A stretch of 62,738 nucleotides of DNA, taken from the IMG/VR virus record IMGVR_UViG_3300018411_000025, positions 1-62,738 of that record; one strand, written 5' to 3'. Below the pieces are notes generated by a model. The model saw only the letters and a list, made by a program, of their open reading frames with translations. It searched no databases and had not been told where the DNA came from. Of the stretch, positions 41,026-48,866 are shown piece by piece (position 1 is the first letter of the stretch; each line of letters starts with the position of its first letter). This stretch comes from a virus. Position numbers and translations under genes: made by a program.

Positions 41026-41040
41026 GTAATATAGGTTTTA
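41026..41040 (-). promoter_or_regulatory. Phage promoter-like element TAAAACCTATATTAC
   Basis: Third copy of the shared 15-mer, located after the capsid-gene terminator (41073-41101). Unlike the other two, it lies 137 bases before the start codon of the next gene, leaving room for the leader hairpin at 40974. Confidence 0.65.
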
Positions 41041-41072
41041 CTTTTTCTAGAAAATGACAGTAAAAAGAGAAA

Positions 41073-41101
41073 TCCTCCTACAGGACTACCCTGTAGGAGG
41101 A
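41073..41101 (-). terminator. Major capsid gene terminator
   Basis: A 12-bp stem (41073-41084 with 41090-41101), loop ACTAC, then TTTCTCTTTTTAC on the minus strand. Classic intrinsic terminator 38 bases after the capsid stop. Confidence 0.85.
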
Positions 41102-41138
41102 AACTCGGTAACGCTTTCTCTAAAGAGAACGGACTCGA

Positions 41139-43259
41139 TTATGCACCAGTAAAGATGCTGTCTAGGCCAACTACGTTAATTACTGCTAGCACTGGACATG
41201 TTACCGCGAAGTCTTCACGTGGAATCACGATAGTTTCAGTTGAAGAACTGCCGCCGCGTGATACTGTTGCTTTGTGGATTAGTGAAGGCATGATTGGGTG
41301 AACACCGAAACAGTGTGCACTTGCGCCATCTACGTCTGTACGGCGTACAGAAACGTAAATCTTACCACGTAGACGTGAGTCTAGGCTTGATGCAACTTTG
41401 TAGTTACGGCCATTACCTAGAACGCGGTTGTCACCACTAGTCATTAGCAACGACTCGATTTGTGGGTCAGTACCGACAATCACTTCGAAGTTAGACTGAG
41501 AGCCAGTGAACATTTCGATTGAAGCTAGGTAGCCAGAATCTAGAAGTAGCTGGTTAGTCGTTGTGTTTACTGCTGCTGCGATAGCACCTTGTAGGTCTAG
41601 CATTGATTGGTTAGAACCAAACTGTACTACTTTAGTGTTCACATTTAGAGTACGCGTGATTAGCGTAGGTTTCACGCCAGCCATAGCACCGATTGATGGA
41701 GATGCACCTTCAATACCTGTTGAAGTAAGAAGCTGTTTCTCAAATGCCATCAATTTATCGATTGCTTGGTTAGATGCACGAACACGACGAATCATGTTCA
41801 CAGCTTCCATTGTTGCTGTGCCACCTTGAACTGAGTTCGGTGCAATAACAGACAGTGGAGACTGCATACGTGCAGGGATACGGCCATTGATTGAATCGTT
41901 CACGTCAATGATAGTGCCTAGGTCACGCATGTTGCTGTTAGAACGAGTTGCTGTTGGCTCGTAACCGATACCTGCAACTGCTAGTGCTGAAACCAATGCT
42001 GCTTGTGGAGAAGCAGTTAGTGCTACACCGTTTAGGTAACCTGCAGCAACCGCCGCACCGTTAAAGTTAACGCGGATGTTGCCACGTACGTATGCTAGTG
42101 TACCAGAAATGTCTAGGTCCACTTCTACGCGCCATGAATCAGACGCTGTGCCGCCGATAACAGTTGCTAGATTCAATGCAGACTCTAGTGAAGCACCTGC
42201 TACAGTTAGCATGTCAGAAGTTAGAACCACTTTGCCTTTGAAGTACACAAGTTGGTCTTTAGTACCACCTTCTTGAGTCAACGCGAACAGTGCACCTGCC
42301 ATACCATCTAGGTTAACTGCAACAACTGCAGAGTCTAGGGCATTGGTCAGTTTTAGGTAATGTGTACCTAGAGACACTGCTGGGTCTAGTGTATCAGTTT
42401 CGTCTTGTGCACCAGCCACTAGCAACTCTTCAGTTGTAGAAGCTGCGATTAGGTCGATGTCTTTACCATAAACCAAAGGACGAACTTGAACAGTTTTACC
42501 TGCGATAACCGCATCACGGTTAGCCACGTCTGAAGCAGATACTAGGATGCCAGCTTTAGCTGTAGTTGCAATCGGTAGAATCTTAGTTGCATGACCCGCT
42601 AGGATAGATGCATCAATCAGAGCGCGCACTGCAGATTGTTTTACTAGATCGTATGCTGAGCCATTTGCGTTACGTGGTTGACGTGTGTACACAAGTGGGT
42701 TAGTGATAGTTACGTCAACGCCTGATTGTGAAGGCGCTAGTACTACAGTACGGAAGAACAATTCAGAGAATGGGCTAGATGCTGCTGCTAGTGCGTTAGC
42801 GACTACCGCAGTACCTACGAAACCTTCAAATTTGAAATCGTCGTAGCCTTCTAGAGACACGTCTACTGCACCAGGTTCACGGAATACCGTTACGCCTTCA
42901 GGTGCTTTCTTAACGTTAGTCACCGCCGCCATGTAGCCTGCTGGGTCTTGTTGTGCAAGAATGGTCATCGCTGCTGCGTCCATACCTGCTGCTACACATG
43001 GGTGGTCTACGCTTTCAACACCGATGTGTTTCATTAGCTGCTTATCGAAGCCGATTTGAGATAGGTGCGCTAAAACACTTTTCTCTGTGCCTTCTAGCTC
43101 AAGAGCTTTAGGGCTTTCGGCATCAATGCTTTCAAAGCTAACCATGGTTTGCACCGTTTGGCCGCCCATTGCGAATTGGTTTGTTGCAAGTGCAGTATCA
43201 ACGGCAGTCGCTAGCGCTGCCCATGGCGATACCGCCTTATCTTTGTTAAATTTAGCCAT
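41139..43259 (-). CDS. Major capsid protein candidate (phiKZ gp120-like) with long propeptide
   Basis: 706 residues, Ala/Val/Thr-rich, no Trp-rich or enzymatic segments, with the evenly biased codon use of a highly expressed gene (regular GCA/GCT, GTA, ACT). The first 137 residues look like a propeptide: VSFES (40-44) and VSLEG (134-138) are S-x-E sites. Cutting after Glu 137 would leave about 569 residues; from memory phiKZ gp120 loses a propeptide of similar size. The mature part has strands typical of an HK97-fold shell protein with insertions. A strong terminator follows and the ribosome site GGAG precedes ATG 43259. Next to RNA-polymerase-like and portal genes as in phiKZ. Confidence 0.75.
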   Translation of the reverse strand: MAKFNKDKAVSPWAALATAVDTALATNQFAMGGQTVQTMVSFESIDAESPKALELEGTEKSVLAHLSQIGFDKQLMKHIGVESVDHPCVAAGMDAAAMTILAQQDPAGYMAAVTNVKKAPEGVTVFREPGAVDVSLEGYDDFKFEGFVGTAVVANALAAASSPFSELFFRTVVLAPSQSGVDVTITNPLVYTRQPRNANGSAYDLVKQSAVRALIDASILAGHATKILPIATTAKAGILVSASDVANRDAVIAGKTVQVRPLVYGKDIDLIAASTTEELLVAGAQDETDTLDPAVSLGTHYLKLTNALDSAVVAVNLDGMAGALFALTQEGGTKDQLVYFKGKVVLTSDMLTVAGASLESALNLATVIGGTASDSWRVEVDLDISGTLAYVRGNIRVNFNGAAVAAGYLNGVALTASPQAALVSALAVAGIGYEPTATRSNSNMRDLGTIIDVNDSINGRIPARMQSPLSVIAPNSVQGGTATMEAVNMIRRVRASNQAIDKLMAFEKQLLTSTGIEGASPSIGAMAGVKPTLITRTLNVNTKVVQFGSNQSMLDLQGAIAAAVNTTTNQLLLDSGYLASIEMFTGSQSNFEVIVGTDPQIESLLMTSGDNRVLGNGRNYKVASSLDSRLRGKIYVSVRRTDVDGASAHCFGVHPIMPSLIHKATVSRGGSSSTETIVIPREDFAVTCPVLAVINVVGLDSIFTGA

Positions 43260-43316
43260 TTTAAATATTCTCCAGCTAGAGGTTTCATTACATGTAATCG
43301 TCTTTAAAAGACAGGT

Positions 43317-43772
43317 TTAAGAATTTTTTAAATATACAGACCATAGCGGCATCTTTAAGATGTCGTCTATAGGATGTATGCGTTCTAGAGCTAACAAAAG
43401 GTTTTCTAGAACATTGACTGTATTGGCAGTGTCTTCAAACAATACCAAACAGCCCTCTTGTGTTACTACACAATTAAGAGTACGAATGCGTGACTGTGCG
43501 TCTTGTGGACTTACAGTGTCACCAAAAAGACCCGCGTAACTGATATCAGAATCATCACTCAGGCTTGTCTCATCATCATTGAAGTAAGAAACCAGTCCTA
43601 TCTCATTGATAACCGGAGCCTTTAACAGACAAGCTGTTTCGTACTCCATGGTGGCTAAGTCACTGTAGGTGAAGAAATCTTTAAAGTTCGTGAGGCCTTC
43701 TGTTCCATCCAGCTTAAGGCCGTGCGACTTAAGAGCGCGGGTTAAACCGGCATTGAGAAAGACGGCTTTCAT
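43317..43772 (-). CDS. Hypothetical protein, 151 aa, upstream of capsid gene
   Basis: Acidic small protein (DDETSLSDDSDISYAG) with a C-terminal helix (LENLLLALERI). Starts at ATG 43772 after AGGAAG. It shares a divergent promoter region with the DnaB-like gene and is cotranscribed with the capsid gene (57-base gap). Possible head-assembly helper by position; no motif. Confidence 0.6.
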   Translation of the reverse strand: MKAVFLNAGLTRALKSHGLKLDGTEGLTNFKDFFTYSDLATMEYETACLLKAPVINEIGLVSYFNDDETSLSDDSDISYAGLFGDTVSPQDAQSRIRTLNCVVTQEGCLVLFEDTANTVNVLENLLLALERIHPIDDILKMPLWSVYLKNS

Positions 43773-43865
43773 AAAAGGCTTCCTTATAGAAGAAGAAAAT
43801 AGGTCATATCCCTACAGTATTAGTCTATATATACACTGTGGTCATTGTTTAGTTCAAGTGTTAAA

Positions 43866-43874
43866 TTATCCACA
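43866..43874 (+). promoter_or_regulatory. Perfect DnaA-box-like 9-mer in AT-rich divergent region
   Basis: TTATCCACA equals the Escherichia coli DnaA box consensus. It is in the 152-base AT-rich intergenic region (43773-43924) between the capsid-side gene and the DnaB-like gene. A single exact 9-mer is expected about once per 130 kb of one strand by chance, so origin function is only a suggestion. Confidence 0.3.
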
Positions 43875-43924
43875 GATAAAATACCGTAGCATAAAGAATA
43901 TTAAAAGTATTGGAAACCTAAAGA

Positions 43925-45499
43925 ATGATTAACGAAAACCCAAACCTAGTTCTTGTGAAGTCCGTCGTAGGCTGGTATATCAATCGTCATTTAGCTGAGC
44001 CTAATGGTAAATTGGAATCGGTAGTAGACCGAGCCATTGCTTTAATTAAGATGCCTGCCGATGTCATGGGCGAAGGCAGTGATGGGGAAATTGCCCATGC
44101 ATTAAGAGCCACCTTAGATTGGCTGCGCACACTACCCTCAGATATTAAGGTTGACAAGATAGACCTTATCGAACGCATTCGTTTGAACTGTGCATTTGCA
44201 AGTGACTATATCGCCTCACTAGAGCGTCAATGTACGTTGTACGATGACATGTACCAAAACGCTGAACGCGTAAAGACTATCATCAGTGAACTCCAACACT
44301 CTATCCGTAATCATGAATACGCCTTACTTTATAGGAAAGCCAATAAAGACATAAACTTTGGTGATGGCAGCATTGACATCCTAGCCCACGCTAAAGAGAT
44401 GCTAGAGCGCATCCGTGAGTTTGAAAACACCGGCGAAGAAGAAAAGAAAGGGTTTAGTGGGTCACTCTCTACTTCGGACATAGATTCGGTTGTAGAAGCG
44501 ATGAGACGGACTCAAGAGCTTAACTCCGTGGAAGGGGTATTGCGTACTGGGCTTAAAGGCCTTAACCGCGCATTAGGCGGCTTAGGACATTTCCGTGGCG
44601 AACAGTTTAACTACGGCGCGCTTACGCACAACTATAAAACGGGTATTCTACTCGACTATTGCCGATGGTTCCCGCTTTACAATGTCCCACACATGCTTGA
44701 TAAGAATAAAAAGCCCCTTATTCTGCGTTTGTCGTTCGAAAACAAAATCGAGCAGGACTTACCGCTTATTTATCGCTCGTTGTGGGAACAAGAACACAAA
44801 CAAAAGTTAGACTTAGCCTCTGTGGATGCGGACGAAGCAGCACGTTATGTCATCGACCGCTTACGCGTGAACGGTTATGAGTTTGAAATGCGCTGCTATG
44901 ACCCTAACCAGTTTGATGTATGGGACCTTATTGATGTACTCAGTTATTATGAAGCAAAAGGGTATGAGATACACGCGGTTATTGTCGACTATCCTGAACT
45001 GATTACTAAAAAGTACACAGGCAAGAGCGGTAAACGTACGGATGAAATCATTACCTATACTTTTGAAGTATTGCGTAACCACTGTTTCCCTCGTGGTATT
45101 ACCCAGCTTACTGCCCATCAGCTATCCAGTGATGCCCGTAAGTTAGCCCGTGAAGGTACATCAAACATTGCGAAGAAGTTTGCTGAAGGTAGCTACTACT
45201 ATAACGCAATGGGGTTGAGTCAAAAACTGGATGGGGAGATGCTACTGCATATCCACGAAATCGGTGATAAGAAGTTCTTAACCGCTTCATTGGGTAAACG
45301 CCGTGGTACCAGTGACTCTACGCCGATTAAACATAAGACATTCTACTACGAGTTCACCCCGTATGGAATCGTAGATGACTTAGATGTCGAAGCACCAGAA
45401 GGCAATGCGTTATACAGCTTTGCAGGCTTTGATGGTGGGGCAGAAGCCATTACTACGGGCGGTTACATTGTAGAAGATGATATTGAAGACGGTTGGTAA
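43925..45499 (+). CDS. DnaB/RecA-fold helicase-like protein with altered Walker A
   Basis: 524 residues. A helical N-terminal half (1-200) resembles the DnaB N-terminal and linker region. The core starts TGLKGLNRALGGLGHFRGEQ, as in DnaB (TG---LD---GG---GE), then YGALTHNYKTGILL (230-243), where the Walker A glycine before Lys is Tyr. IHAVIVDYPELI stands for Walker B (VIDYLQL) and ITQLTAHQLSSDARKL for the following motif (Q-LNR). It may be a working helicase with a variant P-loop or an inactive structural relative; phiKZ-type phages have a comparable protein. It is encoded on the opposite strand to the capsid genes and ends at a strong terminator. Confidence 0.65.
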   Translation: MINENPNLVLVKSVVGWYINRHLAEPNGKLESVVDRAIALIKMPADVMGEGSDGEIAHALRATLDWLRTLPSDIKVDKIDLIERIRLNCAFASDYIASLERQCTLYDDMYQNAERVKTIISELQHSIRNHEYALLYRKANKDINFGDGSIDILAHAKEMLERIREFENTGEEEKKGFSGSLSTSDIDSVVEAMRRTQELNSVEGVLRTGLKGLNRALGGLGHFRGEQFNYGALTHNYKTGILLDYCRWFPLYNVPHMLDKNKKPLILRLSFENKIEQDLPLIYRSLWEQEHKQKLDLASVDADEAARYVIDRLRVNGYEFEMRCYDPNQFDVWDLIDVLSYYEAKGYEIHAVIVDYPELITKKYTGKSGKRTDEIITYTFEVLRNHCFPRGITQLTAHQLSSDARKLAREGTSNIAKKFAEGSYYYNAMGLSQKLDGEMLLHIHEIGDKKFLTASLGKRRGTSDSTPIKHKTFYYEFTPYGIVDDLDVEAPEGNALYSFAGFDGGAEAITTGGYIVEDDIEDGW

Positions 45500-45540
45500 A
45501 AACCAGAAGCTTAAAATGAAATGAATAGGGGAAACTCCCT

Positions 45541-45577
45541 TTATACTCTACGTCCCGCTAAAGGACGTAGAGTATAA
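45541..45577. terminator. Bidirectional hairpin terminator
   Basis: A 15-bp perfect stem (45541-45555 with 45563-45577) with loop CGCTAAA, the same loop as at 1154-1160, between converging genes and followed by a T-run (GTTTTTTG). Confidence 0.85.
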
Positions 45578-45580
45578 GAA

Positions 45581-46942
45581 TTATGTTTTTTGTAAATGTA
45601 GCACTAGCGTACAGTTAGTAAGGTACGTGTTATCCGTAAGCCGACTGGTAGACGGCGCCTCGCTGATGCGAACACCCAGTAACGTACCGTATATCTCTTT
45701 AACGCCACCTTCTTTACTGTAAAACATCTTTACTGGCATACCGGGGTAAAGATATTTTGGTTTGGCGTTTGCCCAATTTACCGTGGTAATAATCCCTAAC
45801 CCTTTTGCTAACTCAGAGATTTCGACGTAAGGGTTATCCGTCATTCCTCGACTAGAATACCGAGCATTGGTGAGTCCATTTGGCTTTTGCTGAATGGCCA
45901 ATCCTTGATTGGTGTTCTCTGTGTTAGCCGTAGCCTTATTCCCTTTTGTTGTTTGCATTCCGTCTATTAAGGTGGAGGCTTTGGTAAAGCGTAAGCCCGT
46001 ACCTTGATTAGCGGCAATGTTTTCCGTCTGGTCTAAGACTAGGGTATTGCCAGTAGCAAGAATAGTGACGTTATCTTCACGTACGTTAAAAGAGCGCTCA
46101 GGAGCCACCAGTTCGTCGTTAGGGATATTAAGTATAGTTAGTCGCTTTTTAGACTTCTTATACCTTAGATGGTCATACAGAGGGTATATGAACCATCTAC
46201 TGTCCTGATAGTAGCGATTAATCCCATTTTGGTAAACCCCATAGGTTTTCTGGAGATATCCTGCTATCTGCGTTAAACGGGTGCCGGTAGGGATAACGAG
46301 ATTCCCGTAAACTTTGGTATTGTGTACCGGTGTTACGTCAACTCCACGTACGCCCGTGTACCGTTTACTGTTTAATGTCGACTCTGTGGCATTGGCGTTG
46401 GCATTGTAGCTATAGAGTGTTTTAAGCACCCCTTCCATTGATAATCCATTGTTTCCACGATATACGCCAGAAACGTCGACCATGCGCATTTCGTTCAGCA
46501 ATGGGTCGATAAGCTGGAAGTTGATATCCACGAGCTGAGACAGCTCATTAATCTGCTTATTGTCATAACCCCGCGATGGGGCCATGAGGTCTAAGTTAGG
46601 GGGGGCTAGCAAGAACGCCGTATACGTATCCTTCTCTTGTAGAGCAGAAGGAATCTCATTACCCTTGCCGTCGAGCAACGTACGGACGACATCGACCTTT
46701 AAATTATCCTTATAAGGTAAAATGTAGTCTTGGTAAGTGGTCAGTCCTACCTGTGCCGTTAAATAGACTTCATCCCCAAACTGAGTTTCATAGTCACGGA
46801 TAGTTTCACGGGTAAAGACATTCGGGAGTTTTAATCGGATTCCATTGGCGACGACGATGGCTTCGAGTTTCCACAGTACGTCGGACAACGGAGTATTGAT
46901 GATTTTATCGTACTCAATCCGGATGAGTGGGTTGTCTAACAT
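45581..46942 (-). CDS. Virion structural protein with one S-M-E site, 453 aa
   Basis: Mixed alpha/beta protein, with LSMEGVLKT at 167-175. The second half has many Asn/Thr and a strand pattern typical of tail or baseplate proteins (YPGMPVKMFYSKEGGVKEIY near the C-terminus). First gene of the right-hand - strand run; the next gene starts 14 bases upstream. Specific role not recognised. Confidence 0.6.
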   Translation of the reverse strand: MLDNPLIRIEYDKIINTPLSDVLWKLEAIVVANGIRLKLPNVFTRETIRDYETQFGDEVYLTAQVGLTTYQDYILPYKDNLKVDVVRTLLDGKGNEIPSALQEKDTYTAFLLAPPNLDLMAPSRGYDNKQINELSQLVDINFQLIDPLLNEMRMVDVSGVYRGNNGLSMEGVLKTLYSYNANANATESTLNSKRYTGVRGVDVTPVHNTKVYGNLVIPTGTRLTQIAGYLQKTYGVYQNGINRYYQDSRWFIYPLYDHLRYKKSKKRLTILNIPNDELVAPERSFNVREDNVTILATGNTLVLDQTENIAANQGTGLRFTKASTLIDGMQTTKGNKATANTENTNQGLAIQQKPNGLTNARYSSRGMTDNPYVEISELAKGLGIITTVNWANAKPKYLYPGMPVKMFYSKEGGVKEIYGTLLGVRISEAPSTSRLTDNTYLTNCTLVLHLQKT

Positions 46943-46955
46943 AACAGACTATCCT

Positions 46956-47621
46956 TTAAAGTAAGAAAGCGAAAGGGTCGTCTTTATTGACATGGGCGAC
47001 GTCGCGTAGACTGCGCTTCTGAGGAACGGTACTGGTGACCTTTGCCTCTCCTGGAATAAACGCCGTAGGAGCAAACCAGTCCATCAGGCTATTCCATCCA
47101 GTATGGTCTTCAGAGGCTACCATAATCGTATCTGCACGGTCACGGATGGCTTCCAGTAACGCCCTTAACTTACGCATGTCTTCCTCTGGAGGCTTACGGT
47201 AGTTAGGCGAAAGCCATGATGCATCCTCTATCTTCTCTAAATAAAGGTCTATCGTTTCAAACACGTCGACTACGTCACTGGCAGAAACAAACCGTAAGGT
47301 CGCCATGGTGTCCCATAACTCCACCATTTGGTTAATCGAAAGATTAACCGCCTGAGGAATCCCCATCAGTACCTTATCATACTCATCATCACCGGTTAAG
47401 GCAGTTTTATGTTGCATAGCGCTTTTTATGTACGCTTCCATGGGACTGCTGACATTCCATAAAACCCCATTAATATCATACCCGCCCACAGGCTGTGCGT
47501 TAATGACCTCAATTTCTTTTTGAGACTCAATTAACGTATCTTTTTCTGTAGCGGTAAGTTTCATTTGAAACGGGGTATCAAATATCTTTTTTGCAAGTCC
47601 ATATAAAGTATAATCGGACAT
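46956..47621 (-). CDS. Virion-type protein, 221 aa
   Basis: Helical protein with no recognised motif; ends DPFAFLL. Contains WDTMATLRFVSASDVVDVFE and an acidic helix. In a tight structural gene run, so a tail or baseplate component is the simplest inference. Start ATG 47621 after AGAGGAAT. Confidence 0.55.
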   Translation of the reverse strand: MSDYTLYGLAKKIFDTPFQMKLTATEKDTLIESQKEIEVINAQPVGGYDINGVLWNVSSPMEAYIKSAMQHKTALTGDDEYDKVLMGIPQAVNLSINQMVELWDTMATLRFVSASDVVDVFETIDLYLEKIEDASWLSPNYRKPPEEDMRKLRALLEAIRDRADTIMVASEDHTGWNSLMDWFAPTAFIPGEAKVTSTVPQKRSLRDVAHVNKDDPFAFLL

Positions 47622-47646
47622 GACGGGATTCCTCTTTTATGGCGGT

Positions 47647-48864
47647 TTAAATGAGCCTCAGCAATAGCCATATCATTACCGGAATGCGATAGAACTGTTT
47701 TTCTAACGGGGCTTCATAGAGATAATCAATCTCCTGAACTACCTCTTCCAGTGTAAATGACTGCTGCGTAATGGCTTTGTAGACAATTAACTCTAGCGGA
47801 GTCATCTCCTGTACCTTTTCTTCGAAAAAGCCAGAGGACATCACGTATGTATCGCTGAGTACCGTTTCTTCGGCAATGACTGCGTTATAGCCAACCAATG
47901 TCGATTGCTTAGACGGTATGATAACACGGTCAACGTGACTAAAGCCTACAGCCGAATAGACATACTGGGCTCTAAACTCCGCAATGGGTGTTGTTCTTAC
48001 ATACCGGTCAATGCGTTTTAGGTGCGTGACTTCCCCGTCCACTAAAATATCCCATACACTACTAAACTGTTTTTTGTAGGTTTGAGAAGGGATAGGGTAA
48101 TTAAAGAGTTTAGGGAGCTGCTTATAGATGTCATAAGGTAGTATCTTAGTTAAGAACTCGATAACCTCGGCATCGTAAGTACGCCCTGAGTCTTCATAGC
48201 CAGGATGAATACCTGTACGCGTGGTTAGGTCGTAGAACTCATCCCACCACCAATGCACAAGCTCCATTAGCTTAGAGGCCGTGTCATAGCGCTGTAGCGT
48301 TGCCTGTGAAGAAGTACCTGGACTAAGTGGATTAGCTGGGTCAAAGTACAGAGTCTGTACGGTCTTTAGGTCTAAGTTGGCTTGGTAAGTCTCGTTCATG
48401 TAGTCGACCAGCTCTAATGTGACCTGGTGAGTACGCTGCGCATAGTAGCCTGTACGCTCGAGTGCCGTGACAACAAAGAGACCTATCCGTCCATCACTCA
48501 TGGGAGCAACGAAATGGTCACCTCTATTAGGTGTAACGCTCGGATAGAGGACAGCTTCTGCTGTTAACTCAGTAATGATATTCTCATCGGTAGAAGGACT
48601 TAGCTCACTGCTTTGCAGTACTACAAAGTCTACTATCTTAACATATTGCTGGATAGTAGGACTGAGCTTTAAATCCAGTCTCTGGGGAATATCGTCTTCG
48701 TCCAGTAGTTGACTATACCACGTGCCCTTCCATGGGTCTCCGTTGTACTGGATACCTTCTATGAGCTGTTTAGTCTCGCCTTCATAGACGGAACTGGTCG
48801 GTGGAATCTCAACTACGGTTTCGGTAGATTCTGCTTCCGCAGGTGGTTCATTCCAAATACCCAT
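47647..48864 (-). CDS. Virion structural protein, 405 aa
   Basis: Acidic, Tyr-rich protein beginning MGIWNEPPAEAE. Middle strands (QYVKIVDFVVLQSSELS; YYAQRTHQVTLELVDYMN) resemble the style of baseplate hub or wedge proteins. No catalytic residues visible. It follows the 544-aa gene by two bases, so the two are surely coupled. Confidence 0.6.
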   Translation of the reverse strand: MGIWNEPPAEAESTETVVEIPPTSSVYEGETKQLIEGIQYNGDPWKGTWYSQLLDEDDIPQRLDLKLSPTIQQYVKIVDFVVLQSSELSPSTDENIITELTAEAVLYPSVTPNRGDHFVAPMSDGRIGLFVVTALERTGYYAQRTHQVTLELVDYMNETYQANLDLKTVQTLYFDPANPLSPGTSSQATLQRYDTASKLMELVHWWWDEFYDLTTRTGIHPGYEDSGRTYDAEVIEFLTKILPYDIYKQLPKLFNYPIPSQTYKKQFSSVWDILVDGEVTHLKRIDRYVRTTPIAEFRAQYVYSAVGFSHVDRVIIPSKQSTLVGYNAVIAEETVLSDTYVMSSGFFEEKVQEMTPLELIVYKAITQQSFTLEEVVQEIDYLYEAPLEKQFYRIPVMIWLLLRLI

Positions 48865-48866
48865 GG

